Shown here one piece after another: positions 46,825-59,089 of a DNA stretch of 64,000 nt (positions are counted from its first letter, which is position 1; each line of letters starts with the position of its first letter). The notes under the pieces were generated by a model that was not told where the DNA came from, did not search any database, and worked only from the letters and a program-made list of their open reading frames with translations. The DNA is from Ailurus styani (lineage: Eukaryota; Chordata; Mammalia; Carnivora; Ailuridae): the NCBI GenBank assembly GCA_002007465.1, contig LNAC01000857.1:54191-118190 (forward strand), read 5' to 3'. The position numbers and the translations under genes were made by a program.

Positions 46825-48965
46825 AAGGTTTTTAGTTATGAAATATACAGTGTTAGGTTAGTTTCAGATATGAAGTATAGTGATTCAACAATTCCATACA
46901 TTACCTGGTGCTCATTAGCACAAGTGCACTCCTTAATGCCCATCATTTTTCTAATCAATACCACCTCCTCACTGGTAACCATCAGTTTGTCCTCTATAAT
47001 TAAATCTGTTTCTTGATAAGTCTCTCTCTCTCTGCTTTTTCCCTTTGCTCCTTTGTTTGGTTCTTAAATTCTACATATGAGTCAAATCATATGGTGTTTG
47101 TCTTTGTCTGTCTGACTTATTTCACTTATCATTATACACTCTAGCTCCATCCATGTTGTTACAAATGGCAAGATTTCATTCCTTTTTATGGTTGAATAAT
47201 ATTCCATTGTATCCATCTTATTTACCCATTCATCATTTGGAGGACGCTATGGCTGCTTCCATAATTTGGCTGTTTTAAATAATGTTCCTATAAACATAGG
47301 TGCATGTATCCTTTTGAATTAGTGATTTTGTATTCTTGGGGTAAATAGTAGTGTGACTGCTGGATCATGGGGTAGATATATTTTTAATTTTGAGACAACC
47401 CTTCAGACCATTTTCCACAGTGATATTGAATATCTTTTCATGCATCTATTTGCCATCTGGATATCTTTTTTGGAGAAATGTCTGTTTATGTCTTCTGCCC
47501 ATTTTTAATTGGATTATTTAATTTTCTGGTCTTGAGTTATATAAGTTTTTTTGTATATTTTTGATACTGCTTTTCAGATATGTCACTTACAGATATATTC
47601 TCCTATTCATTAGGCTCTCTTTTGTTTTGTTGTTTCCTTTGCTGTGCTTTTTATTTTGATGCAGTCCCAATAGTTTTTGTTTTTGTTTCTCTTGCCTGAG
47701 GAGACATATCTAGAAAAATGTTGCTATTGTGGATGTCAGAAAAATGAATGCCTTTACTGCCTACTAGATGTTTCCAGTTTTTGACTGTTACAATAAATTT
47801 GCTATGAATATTTATGTGCAAGACTTTGTGTGCACATATGCTTTCAATACTTTTAGATAAAAGCTTAAGAGCAACAATACGATAAGTATATGTTTATCAT
47901 TTTCAGAAATTACACAACTGTTTGCAAATATCCATAACCACATATATTCATATCATGTATACATGGATCCTTTTGAATCTGAGCCATTCTAATAGGTATG
48001 TTGTGACATATCATTTTAGTTTTAACTAGCATTTACTTAATTATAATGTTGAGCATCTTTTCATGTGCTTAATTTCCATCCATTTATTGTACTTGATGAA
48101 GAGTCTGTTCTAGTATTTGCCCATTATAATTGTGTGGTTTGCTTACCACATATTGATTTTAAGCGTTCTTTATATATTCAAATTACAAGCCCAATGATGG
48201 TTACATGTTTCACAGATATTTTCTCCTGCTCTGAGAATTAATTTTTATTTTTCTAATGGTGGTCCTTGTAGAACAAAGTATTTTAATATGGATGAAGTTC
48301 AATTCATTGATTTTGTCTATTATACTCAATATTTTGGCAACCTATTTAAGATATTCTTACCAAATCCATATTCACTTAAATTTTGTCCTATCTTTCCTCT
48401 AAAAATGTTGTAATCTTAGCTCCTACATTTAAATCTAATGTCAATAGTTAATTTTGTATATGGCGTAAAGTAAGGATTGACAATAATTTATTTCAGCTTA
48501 TGGCTATCCAATTGTTACAGCATCAGTCCCTGGTAACACTCTTTTCTCCACCGAATTAGCTTTGTACCCTTTTTGACAATCAGTTGACTATATCCATATG
48601 ATTGTATTTCTGGATTCTCTTCTGCTGAATTGATCTATGTGCCTACCTTTATGCCAATGCCATACTTTTTTTTCAATGGTATTGCTTTATAATAAGTCTT
48701 GGAAACTAGCAGTTTAAGGCCTATGGTGTGGTTATTCTTTTTCAGAATACTTTAGGATATTATATGTTTTATGCATTTCCATAGAAATCTTAGAATTAGC
48801 TTGTGATTGTTCAGAGACAATTTTTATAGGTCTCATATTTCAACTTGAATTCCTTTCTTTTTTTTGTAGTCCCAATTCTTTATTTTTTATTTTTGATGAC
48901 AGTGATTTTAGTGTCACATTCATGAAATCATTGCGAAGGCCAATCTGATGAAACTTATCCCTTCT
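46825..48965 (-). mobile_element. Mosaic of ancient L1 relics, minus orientation
   Basis: An old 3' UTR and ORF2 end (46825-47760; TTGTCTTTGTCTGTCTGACTTATTTC near 47096) is followed by further decayed ORF2 sequence at 47765-48860 and 48870-48965. At least two elements are present. No frame survives. Confidence 0.7.
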
Positions 48966-48969
48966 TACT

Positions 48970-50596
48970 TTTTTTTAATTTGAGGTTTTAAGTTTAAGTA
49001 TTTTTTAATTTTAATATTTGCACAAGGGGTACAGGTCTGTGAATCATCAGGCTTACACCTTTCACAGCATTCACCAAAGCACAAACCTTCCCCAATGTCC
49101 ATAACCCATCCACCCTATCCCTACCCTCCCAACCCCCAGTAACCCTCAGTTTGTTTTCGGAGATTAGGAGTCACTTATGGTTTGTCTCCTTCCCCATCCC
49201 AACCTGTTTCATTATTCTTCCCTCACTACCCCACAACCCCCCACCCTGCCCCTCAAATTCCTCCTATCAGAGAGATCATATGATAATTGTCTTTCTCTGA
49301 TTGACTTGTTTCACTCAAAATAATACCCTCTAGTTCCATCCACGACATTGCAAACGGCAAGATTTCATTTCTTTTGATAGCTGCATAGTATTCCGTTGTA
49401 GTATACCACATCTTCTTTATCCATTCATCTCTTGATGGACATCTAGGTTCTTTCCATACTTTGGCTATTGTGGACATTTTTGCTATAAACATTCGCGTGC
49501 ATGTCCCCCTGAGTACCACTACCTTTGTATCATTAGGGTAAATACCCAGTACTGCGATTGATGGGTCATAGGGTAGCTCTATATTCAACTTTTTGGGGAA
49601 CCTCCATACTGTTTCCCAGAGTGGCTGCACCAGCTTACATTCCCATCAACAGTGTAGGAGGGTTCCCCTTTCTCCGCATCCTTGCCGACATCTGTCATTT
49701 CCTGACTTGTTGATTTTAGCCATTCAGACTGGTGTGAGGTGGTATCTCACTGTGGTTTTGATTTGTATTTCCCTGATGCTGAGGGATGTTGAGCACTTTC
49801 TCATGTGTCTGTTGGCCATTTGGATGTCTTCTTTGGAGAAATGTCTGTTCATGTCTTCTGCCCATTTCTTGACTGGGTTATTTGTTTTTTGGGTGTTGAG
49901 TTTGAGAAGCTCTTTATAGATTTTGGATACTAGCCCTTTATCTGATATGTCATTTGCAAATATCTTCTCCCATTCTGTCAGTTGTCTTTTGGTTTTGTTG
50001 ACTGTTTCCTTTGCTGTGCAAAAGCTTTTAATCTTGATGAAGTCCCAATAGTTCATTTTTGCCCTTGCTTCCCTTGCCTTTGGTGAGGTTCCTAGGAAGA
50101 AGTTGCTGCGGTTGAGGTCGAAGAGGTTGCTACCGGTGTTCTCCTCCAGGATTTTGATGGATTCCTTTCTCACATTGAGGTCTTTCATCAATTTTGAGTG
50201 TATTTTTGTGTGTGGTGTAAGGAAATGATGCAGTTTCATCTTTCTGCATGTGGCTGTCCAGTTTTCCCAACACCATTTGTTGAAGAGACTGTCTTTTTCC
50301 CACTGGACATTCTTTCCTGCTTTGTCGAAGATNAATTAGTTGATCATAGAGTTGAGGGTCCATTACTGGGCTCTCCATTCTGTTCCACTGCTCTATGTGT
50401 CTGTTCTTGTGCAACTACCATACTGTATTGATGATGACAACTTTGTAATACAGCTTGAAGTTTGCAATCGTGATGCCACCAACTTTCCTTTTTTTTTTTT
50501 TTATCAACATTCCTTCGGCCATTCAGGGTCTTTTCTGTTTCCATATACATTTGAGGATTATTTCTTCCATTTCTTTGAAATAAATTGCTGGTATTA
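48970..50596 (-). mobile_element. Young-type L1, 5'-truncated, minus orientation
   Basis: Reverse 3' tail and UTR (GGGGTACAGGTCTGTGAATC), then ORF2 C-terminal region on the minus strand: 49253-49630 and 49724-50239, with the frame shifted between them, and 50130-50550. It closely parallels the next L1 (50697 onward). An N at 50333 and an inserted AA near it disturb the frame. Confidence 0.85.
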
Positions 50597-53229
50597 TTTT
50601 ATTTTATTTTTATTCTTTGCCCAAGGGGTACAGGTCTGTGAATCATCAGGCTATATTTATTCTACCCATCCATGAGCATGGAATGTTTTTCCACTNCTCC
50701 ATAACCCATCAACCCTATCCCTACCCTCCCACTTCCCAGTAACCCTCAGTTTGTTTTGTGAGATTAGGAGTCTCTTATGGTTTGTCTCCTTCCCCATCCC
50801 ATCTTGTTTCATTATTTTTCCCTCCCTACCCCCCACAACCCCCCACCCTGCCCCTCAAGTTCCTCATATCAGAGAGATCATATGATAATTGTCTTTCTCT
50901 GATTGACTTATTTCGCTCAGCATAATACCCTCCAGTTCCATCCATGTCGTTGCGAATGGCAAGATTTCGTTTCTTTTGATAGCTGCATAATATTCCATTG
51001 TATATATATACCACATCTTCTTTATCCATTCATCTGTTGATGGACATCTAGGTTCTTTCCATAGTTTGGCTATTGTGGACATTGCTGCTATAAACATTCG
51101 GGTGCACGTGCCCCTGAGGATCACTACCTTTGTGTCTTTAGGATAAATACCCAGTAGTGCGATTGCTGGGTCGTAGGGTAGCTCCATTTTCAACTTTTTG
51201 AGGAATCTCCATACTGTTTTCCAGAGTGGCTGCACCAGTTTGCATTCCCACCAACAGTGTAGGAGGGTTCCCCTTTCTCCGCAACCTCGCCAACATCTGT
51301 CATTTCCTGACTTGTTGATTTTAGCCATTCTGACTGGTGTAAGGTGGTATCTCGCTGTGGTTTTGATTTGTATTTCTCTGATGCCGAGTGATGTTGAGCA
51401 CTTTCTCATGTGTCTGTTGGCCATTTGGATGTCTTCTTTGGAGAAATGTCTGTTCATGTCTTCTGCCCATTTCTTGACTGGGTTATTTGTTTTATGGGTG
51501 TTGAGTTTGAGAAGCTCTTTATAGATTTTGGATACTAGCCCTTTATCTGATATGTCATTTGCAAATATCTTCTCCCATTCTGTCAGTTGTCTTTTGGTTT
51601 TGTTGACTGTTTCCTTTGCTGTGCAAAAGCTTTTAATCTTGATGAAGTCCCAATAGTTCATTTTTGCCCTTGCTTCCCTTGCCTTTGGTGAGGTTCCTAG
51701 GAAGAAGTTGCTGCGGTTGAGGTCGAAGAGGTTGCTGCCTGTGTTCTCCTCGAGGATTTTGATGGATTCCTTTCTCACATTGAGGTCTTTTATCCATTTT
51801 GAGTCTATTTTTGTGTGTGGTGTCAGGAAATGATCCAGTTTCATTGTTCTGCATGTGGCTGACCAGTTTTCCCAACACCATTTGTTGAAGAGACTGTCTT
51901 TTTCCCACTGGACATTCTTTCCTGCTTTGTCGAAGATTAGTTGACCATAGAGTTGAGGGTCCATTTTTGGGTTCTCTATTCTGTTCCACTGATCTACATG
52001 TCTGTTTTGGTGCCAGTACCATACTGTCTTGATGATGACAGCTTTGTAATAGTGCTTGAAATCTGGAATTGTGATGCCGCCAATTTGCTTTTCTTTTTTC
52101 AACATTCCTTTGGCTATTCGGGGTCTTTTCTGGTTCCATATAAATTTTAGGATTATTTGTTCCATTTCTTTGAAATAAATTGCTGGTATTTTGATGGGGA
52201 TTGCATTAAATGTGTAGATTGCTCTAGGTAGCATAGACATTTTCACAATATTTGTTCTTCCAATCCATGAGCATGGAATGTTTTTCCACTTCTTTGTGTC
52301 TTCCTCAATTTCTTTCATGAGTACTTTGTAGTTTTCTGAATACAGATTCTTTGCCTCTTTGGTTAGGTTTATTCCTAGGTATCTCATGTTTTTGGGTGCA
52401 ATTGTAAGTGGGATTGAATCTTTAATTTCTCTTTCTTCTGTTTTGTTGTTGGTATATAGAAATGCAACTGATTTCCGTGCATTGATTTTATATCCTGACA
52501 CTTTACAGAATTCCTGTATGAGTTCAAGCAGTTTTGGAGTGGAGTCCATTGGGTTTTCCACATAACGTTTCATATCATCTGCAAAGAGTGAGTTTGATTT
52601 CTTCCTTGCTGATTTGGATGCCTTTTATTTCTTTTTGTTGTCTGATTACTGAGGCCAGGACGTCTAGTACTATGTTGAATACCAGTGGTGATAGTGGACA
52701 GCCCTGCCATGTTCCTGACTTTAGGGGAAAGGCAATCAGTTTTTCTCCATTGAGAATGATATGCGCTGTGGGTTTTTGGTCGATGGCTTTGATGATATTG
52801 AGGTATGTACCCTCTATGCCTACACTGTGAAGAGTTTTGTTCAAGAAAGGGTGCTGTACTTTGTCAAATGCTTTTTCAGCATCTATTGAGAGGATCATAT
52901 GGTTCTTGTTCTTTCTTTTATTAATGTCTTGTATCACATTGATTGATTTGCGAATGTTAAACCAGCCTTGCATCCCAGGAATAAATCTCACCTGGTCGTG
53001 GTGAATAATCCCTTTAATGTGCTGTTGGATCCAATTGGCTGGTATTTTGTTGAGGATTTTTGCATCTGCCTTCATTAAAGATATTGGTCTGTAACTCTCC
53101 TTTTTGATGTGGTCGTTGCCTGGTTTTGGGATCACGGTAATGCTGGCCTCATAAAATGAATTTGGAAGTTTTCCTTCCTTGTCTATTTATTGGAACAGAT
53201 TCAGGAGAATAGGTATTAATTCTTCTTTA

Positions 53230-53371
53230 TTTTATTTTTTTTAAGATTATTTATTTATTTATTTCACAGAGGGAGAGAGATCACAAGGAGGCAGAGAGGC
53301 AGGCAGAGAGAGAGGGGGGGGCAGGCTCCCTGCTGAGAAGAGAGCCCGATGCGGGCCTCGATCCCAGGACC
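53230..53371 (-). mobile_element. CAN-SINE (SINEC), minus orientation, cut by the assembly gap
   Basis: Reverse tail TTTTTAAGATTATTTATTT, GA-rich body and GATGCGGGCCTCGATCCCAG are present; the reverse head falls in the N run. It interrupts L1 ORF2. Confidence 0.9.
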
Positions 53372-53473
53372 NNNNNNNNNNNNNNNNNNNNNNNNNNNNN
53401 NNNNNNNNNNNNNNNNNNNNNNNNNNNNNNNNNNNNNNNNNNNNNNNNNNNNNNNNNNNNNNNNNNNNNNNNN
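53372..53473. other. Assembly gap (102 Ns)
   Basis: A run of N. By comparison with other copies it should hold the last 60 or so bases of the SINE, its target duplication and about 30 bases of L1 ORF2. That total is close to the gap size. Confidence 0.98.
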
Positions 53474-55447
53474 TCTGGCCCTGGGCTCTTGTTCGTTGGG
53501 AGATTTTTGATGACTGCTTCAATCTCCTTACTGGTGATGGGTCTATTCAGGTCTTCAGTTTCTTCCTGGTTCAGTTTTGGTAGTTTATATTTCTCTAAGA
53601 ATGCATCCATTTCTTCCAGATTGTCAAATTTGCTGGGGTAGAGTTACTCATACTATGTTCTTATAATTATTTGTATTTCGTTGTTGTTGGTTGTGATCTC
53701 TCCTCTTTCATTCATAATTGTAATAATTTGAGTCCTTTCTCTTTTATTTTGGATAAATCCGGCCAGGGGTTTATCAATCTTATTAATTCTTTCAAAGAAC
53801 CAGCTCCTAGTTTCGTTGATTTGTTCCACTGTTCTTTTGGTTTCTATTTCATTGATTTCTGCTCTGATCTTTATGATTTCTCTTCTCCTGCTGGGTGTAG
53901 CCTTTCTTTGCTGTTCTTTCTCTAGCTTTTGTAGGTGTAGAGTTAGGTTGTGTACTTGAGACCTTTCTTGTTTCTTGAGAAAGGCTTGTATTGCTATATA
54001 TTTCCCTATCAGGGCGGCTTTTGCTGTGTCCCAAAGATTTTGAACAGTTTTGTTTCCATTTTCATTTGTTTCCATGAATTTTTTTAATTCTTCTTTAATT
54101 TCCTGGTTGACCCATTCATTCCTGAGTAGGATGTTCTTTAGCCTCCATGTATTTGAGTTCTTTCCNGCATTATGGTCTGAAAATATGCAGGGAATGATCC
54201 CAATCTTTTGGTACCTGTTGAGACCTGATTTGTGACCCAGAATATGGTCTATTCTGGAGAATGTTCCATGTGCACTGGAGAAGAATGTGTATTCTGTTGT
54301 TTTGGGATGGAATGTTCTGAATATATCTGTGATGTCCAACTGGTCCAGGGTGTCATTTAAAGCCTTTATTTCCTTGTTGATCTTTTGCTTTGATGATCTG
54401 TCCATTTCAGTAAGGGGGGTGTTCAAGTCCCCTACTAATATTGTATTCTTGTCAATGTGTTTCTTTGATTTTGTTATTAATTGGTTTATATAATTGGCTG
54501 CTCCCATGTTAGGGGCATAGATATTTATGATTGTTAGATCTTCTAGTTGGACAGATCCATTTAGTATGATATCGTGTCCTTCCTCACCTCTTATGATATT
54601 CCTTGGCTTAAAATCTAATTTATCTGATATAAGGATTGGCACTCCAGCTTTCTTTTGCTGTCCATTGGCATGGTAAATTGTTTTCCACCCCCTCACTTTA
54701 AATCTGGAGGTGTCTTTGCATGTAAGATGAGTTTCTTGTAGACAGCATATCGATGGGTCTTGTTTTTTTATCCATTCTGATACCCTGTGTCTTTTAGTTG
54801 GGGCATTTAGTCCATTTACATTCAGAGTAACTATTGAGAGATATACATTTAGAGCCATTGTATTGCCTGTAAGGTGACTGTTACTGTATATTGTGTTTCT
54901 TCCTTTCTGGTCTNGTTGTCTATGTTTCTTTTGGGTTCTCTTTGCTCAGAGGACCCCTTTCAATATTTCCTGTAGTGCTGGCTTGGTGTTTGCAAATTCC
55001 TTGAGTTTTTGTTTGTCCTGGAAGATTTTTNGCTTCTCTTTTCAATGACAGCCTAGCTGGATATAGTATTCTTGGCTGCCTATTTCTCTCGTTTAGTGCT
55101 CTGAATATATCCTGCCATTCTTTCTGGCCTGCCAGGTCTCTGTGGATAGGTCTGCTGTCAGTGTAATATTTCTACCATTTGTATGTTATAGACCTCTTGT
55201 CCCGAGCTGCTTTCAGGATTTTCTCTTTGTCACTAAGACTTGTAAGTTTTACTATTAGATGACGGGGTNGTGTGACCTATCTTTATTGATTTTGAGGGGG
55301 GTTATCTGTGCCTCCTGGATTTTGATGCTTGTTCCCTTTGCCTAATTAGGGAAATTCTGTATTATAATTTGCTCCAATATACCTTCTGCCCCCCTTTCTC
55401 TTTCTTCCTCTTCTGGGATCCCTATTATTCTAATATTGTTTCATCTT

Positions 55448-55619
55448 TTTTTTTAAAGATTTTATTTATTTATTTGACAGAGAGAGAGATTACAAATAGG
55501 CAGAGAGGCAGGCAGAGAGACAGGGAGAGGAGGAAGCAGGCTCCCTGCCGAGCAGAGAGCCCGATGNATGACCTGAGCCTAAAGCAGAGGCTTTAACCCA
55601 CTGAGCCACCCAGGCGCCC
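55448..55619 (-). mobile_element. CAN-SINE (SINEC), minus orientation, with a collapsed segment at N55567
   Basis: Reverse tail TTTTTTTTTAAAGATTTTATTT and reverse head ending CCACCCAGGCGCCC. The perfect 15-bp duplication ATATTGTTTCATCTT lies at 55433-55447 and 55620-55634. About 30 bases of the body are missing where the N stands. Confidence 0.95.
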
Positions 55620-55644
55620 ATATTGTTTCATCTTATGTTATCAC

Positions 55645-56043
55645 TTATCTCTCGAATTCTCCCCTCATGGTCCAGTAGTTGTTTGTTTCTCTTTTCCTCT
55701 GCTTTTTAATCTCTGATATTTTGTCTTCTAAATCACTAATTCTGTCTTCTGCCTCATTTATCCTAGCAGTAAGAGCCTCCATTTTCAATTGCACCTCATT
55801 AATAGCTTTTTTGATTTCAGTTTGGTTAGATTTTAGTTCTTTTATTTCTCCAGAAAGGGTTTTTATTTCTCTAGAGAGGGCTTCTCTATTATCTTCCATG
55901 CCTTTTTCGAGCCGAGCCAGCACCTTAAGAATCGTCATTCTGAACTCTAATTCTGTCATATTACTAATGTCCGCATTTATTAGGTCCCTAGCTGTCTTTA
56001 CAGCCTCTTGTTCTTTTTTTGTTGATTTTTTCAGCCTTGTCAT
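55645..56043 (-). pseudogene. L1 ORF1 (N-terminal and coiled-coil part), broken
   Basis: ORF1 encodes the RNA-binding trimeric chaperone of L1. This 132-residue piece has the typical start (MTRLKKSTKKEQEAV), then the long heptad-rich coiled coil ending EAEDRISDLEDKISEIK. After about residue 115 the frame slips relative to other L1 ORF1s. The true frame would continue toward 55635, but there an in-frame TGA replaces a CGA, as expected from CpG decay. A SINE (55448-55619) then separates the RNA-binding part at about 54960-55440. Not functional. Confidence 0.8.
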
Positions 56044-56254
56044 TTTATGCAGATAAGAATAGATTGCTGAGTGTACAAAATACTAAAGGGTAGCAATGAC
56101 CACAGAGAAATATACACTAACCTACTCAGAAGAGACCTGGAACTGGGGAGAAAAGAAAGAGGTAAAAAAACAAAAAACAAACAAACAAACAAACAAAACC
56201 AAAATCAAACAAACAAGAACAAAACAAAAAATAAATAAATAAAACAAAATCCTA

Positions 56255-56342
56255 TATCTACATCATCTATTTCTGTTTCTATATCTATCTCTGTCTCTGA
56301 CTCTATATCTATTTCTATCTCTATCTGTATCTATATCTATTA
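56255..56342. repeat. (CTATAT/CTATCT)n imperfect repeat
   Basis: Six-base CTATNT and CTGTCT units in the L1 5' UTR, preceded by an (AAAC)n tract at 56172-56203. Confidence 0.85.
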
Positions 56343-57762
56343 GACTGGTGAATTGAACAGACCCTATATGTATACAAAAAATAAGGTTAAATACAATGAA
56401 GGGATAAAATATGACTATATCAATGAAAATTAAAAAGATTAAAAAGTGTTGATAAGATATAATAGTTAAAAACATTAAAATTGGAAAAAGGAAAAAATTT
56501 AAAAGAAAAGTGTAAAAAAAATAAAATTCAAAGAATTTAACTTTGAATGACTAAAGAATTATGGGTAAAAAGCCATTAATTTTCTGCATTGCTTTCCCCT
56601 AGCTCCAAAGTCCACAATTCTCAGCATTCTTGAACTTGGCTTTGGCTGGAAGTTTTTTTCTGGTCTTCTAGGGGAGGGGCCTGTTGCTGTGATTCTCAGG
56701 TGTCTTTGCCCGAGCGGAATCTCACCACCCTCGCCAGGCGCCAGGCTAAGTAATCAGCTCGGGTTCGCTCTCGGAGCTTTTGTTCCCTGAACGCTTTCTC
56801 AATGGCTTTGGAGAATGGGAATGAAAATGGCGACTTCCCAGTCTCTGACCCAGAGGAGCCAAGAGCTCGGGGTCTCAGTCCTCATTGTGCCTCAGAGAAA
56901 AGCAGTCAGTCCCTCCTGTGTCCCTGGTCTCTGGCCGCTCTCCGAACTCACCCGGCCTGTGACCAAGCGTCTCTATCTCTGGCTCATGGCCCCATTTAGA
57001 ATCTCCAAACCGGGTAGATTCCTGCAGCTGCTCCCTCGCCACTCCTCCCGGAAGAGGAAAGAGGGGTCTTCCCGGGTCTGCCGTCCATGTGGTCCCCGCT
57101 CATAGAACAGTGGCCTGACTGTGCTTTGGATCACAGCCCAAGTTATCCCTGAGCTGAGGGACCCCTTCTCAGCTCAGCTCCATCTCTCCTGCTGGCTTCT
57201 CTCTGTTACCTGGGAGCTCGGTCGCACTCAGACACCCCTGGTCTTTTTGTGTCCCTGTGGGTCTGGCGACCACACTGTCCCCACAAGGGCTTCACCCCCC
57301 GCTTTGCCTCTGGAGCGATGTCCCTCAGTGAAGCAGACTTCTAACAGTTCTGAGTTTGTGCTCCACTGCTCGCTCACTTGCCCGGAGCCAGCCCCTCCCC
57401 CCGGGGTCTATCTTCCCATCACTTCAGATTCACTATTTTTTGTTCCTAGAATTGCTGCTCCTCTTCTCTTTGATCACCTGTAGAATTTGTAGGTGTTCAG
57501 AATAGTTTGATGGCTATCAGTGAATTTCTGGGACCTGAGGATAATCGATCTCGTACTCCTCCACCATCTTGCCACTTCTCCTCTACTTGAATTCTGATTA
57601 GAGGCATTAACGGCTTTTGTTACAAACTATTTTTCAATGCTAATTTTATAAAAAACAGTCTTGGAAGAAAAGAGAAATAGTTTTTCCCTCTGGGACAGAG
57701 TGTGCTATTCTGGAACATAAAGATAGTACTTTCCTCCAAGGACATTTGCTAAATGTCCATTT

Positions 57763-58033
57763 ATTTATTTATTTATTTACTTACTTACTTACTTACTTAC
57801 TTATTTATATTATGTTCAGTTAGCCAGCATATAGTACATCATAAGTTTTTGTTGTATTGTTCAATGATTCATTAGTTGCATATAACACCCAGTGTTCATC
57901 CCAACATGTGCCCTCCTTAATACCTGTTTGCATCGACATGGATGGACAAGGTGGGGATTATGCTAAGTGAAATAAATCAAGCAGAGAAAGACAATTATAT
58001 GGTTTCATTCATATGTGGAACATAAGGAATAGA
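57763..58033 (-). mobile_element. Small L1 insertion with 5' inversion and (TTTA)n(TTAC)n tail
   Basis: Left to right: reverse A-tail expanded as TTTA and CTTA units (57763-57808), reverse L1 3' UTR (GTTCAGTTAGCCAGCATATAG) to about 57925, then a plus-oriented ORF2-end segment (GACATGGATGGACAAGG) to 58033. The 15-bp duplication GCTAAATGTCCATTT lies at 57748-57762 and 58034-58048. Confidence 0.93.
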
Positions 58034-58049
58034 GCTAAATGTCCATTTT

Positions 58050-58670
58050 AGAAGTCCATTTAAAATAATGGAGTTTCCTACATTGTAATACAAACCCATC
58101 GTCTGCATATCATACACCTGCAGTGCTTCTTATCACTAGCATGGGACTTGGGGACTGGGGGTAAACACTGCAAAGAAATTCATGTTGCCTGCTGTGGCAT
58201 GAGTAATAAACCATCTTTTTTATATCTGACTCACATGTCTTGTATCTTCTTCCAGCATGTTTAAAACTGTCAGAGCAAATTGTTAGCTTACAAGTAGGGT
58301 AAAAACTTAGAGCTTTATAGTTCTTGACACACAGTTGCCAAAAAGGATTGTCCAAAGTAAATATTAATAACATCTCCAAATCCTAACTGTAGTGGATAGA
58401 CACAACCAATACATGTTTAGATGTTCTGTTCTCAGAGAGTTACCAGCCAGCCCAGGGATATTGCTCTTATGTGACATTGATGATTTTTTGATTCATCAGG
58501 AAAACCAGTATTTGTTAGAGTCTTCTTCATGCTCCTGATAAACACATATACTTGTTCAAACATTATTTCCTTTTCACTGGCTTATATGCTATTTTGGGGC
58601 CCAAAAGCCAACAAAAGAACTTTCTTATTTTTGTTTTCACTTGGTTTTTACACAAAAGTAACCAGTTAAG
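58050..58670. other. Single-copy stretch without recognised features
   Basis: No gene, RNA or repeat identified. The 89-codon open frame at 58110-58379 (minus) has no recognisable domain. Confidence 0.4.
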
Positions 58671-58672
58671 GG

Positions 58673-59085
58673 GGTCCTGGGTGCCTCAGTTGGTTAAACA
58701 TCTAACTCTTTTTTTTTAAGATTTATTTATTTATTTGACAGAAAGAGAGATCACAAGTAGGCAGAGAGGCAGGCAGAGAGAGAGGAGGAAGCAGGCTCCC
58801 CGTTGAGTAGGGAGCCCGATGCACCCTTGATCCCAGGACCCTGAGATCATGCCTTAGCCGAAGGCAGAGGCTTTAACCCACTGAGCCACCCAGGCGCCCA
58901 AGCGTCTGACTCTTGATTTCAGCTCAGGTCATGATCTCAGGGTTATGAGATTGAGCCCCACGTTGGACTCCATGTTCAGTGGGGAGTCTGTTTCTCTCTC
59001 TCTCTCTCTTCTCTTTCTTTCCCTCTGCCCCTCCCCCTGCACACACACTCTCTCTCTAAAATAAATAAATATTTTTTAAAAAATT
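58673..59085 (+). mobile_element. Older CAN-SINE, plus orientation, split by a younger SINE
   Basis: Head GGGGGTCCTGGGTGCCTCAG to TCTAACTCTT (58710), then continues after the inserted SINE at about 58900 (TCTGACTCTTGATTTCAGC) through a (CT)n body to an AAAATAAATAAATATTTTTT tail. Confidence 0.9.
58711..58899 (-). mobile_element. Younger CAN-SINE inserted in another SINE, minus orientation
   Basis: Reverse tail TTTTTTTTAAGATTTATTTATTT and reverse head ending CCACCCAGGCGCCC. The host sequence is duplicated around it (AACATCTAACTCTT before, AAGCGTCTGACTCTT after) with several mismatches. Confidence 0.92.
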
Positions 59086-59089
59086 AACC

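Larger units (their letters stand above)
50864..54858 (-). pseudogene. L1 ORF2 (endonuclease, reverse transcriptase, C-terminal domain), broken
   Basis: ORF2 encodes the nicking endonuclease and reverse transcriptase that copy L1 RNA into DNA. The 401-residue piece (54858-53653) holds the endonuclease with its recognisable catalytic motifs: TLNVNGL, QETHL, IYAPN, GDLNTPL, SRIDHIL and SDHN. After SDHN a single N replaces a short stretch. A SINE and the 102-base gap (53372-53473) interrupt the next part. The 186-residue piece (53135-52575) holds the reverse-transcriptase palm up to the active site; a 2-base loss just before FADD moves FADDM into the frame of the following 569-residue piece (52573-50864), which carries the thumb and C-terminal zinc-knuckle-like [18 protein letters not shown]. 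Not functional. Confidence 0.88.
50597..57590 (-). mobile_element. Young, nearly full-length L1, minus orientation, with two SINEs and assembly scars
   Basis: Reading right to left: 5' UTR from CACCATCTTGCCACTTCTCC (57565) with a GC-rich block (56680-57480), ORF1 (starts 56043), ORF2 (starts near 54858), and 3' UTR with T-rich tail at 50600-50625. It is the youngest-looking L1 here but cannot be active: ORF1 is shifted and interrupted by a SINE, the ORF2 reverse-transcriptase region has a frameshift and an inserted SINE, and Ns remove sequence. The 3' UTR near 50650-50696 contains a misplaced ORF2 segment. Confidence 0.88.

Noticed and set aside
50130..50675. Overlapping open frames on both strands at the L1 3' portions
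   Set aside because: Fragments of L1 ORF2 and their antisense shadows; covered by the L1 entries.
57121..57483. 120-residue plus-strand open frame in GC-rich DNA
   Set aside because: Antisense to the GC-rich 5' UTR of the young L1; no known domain.
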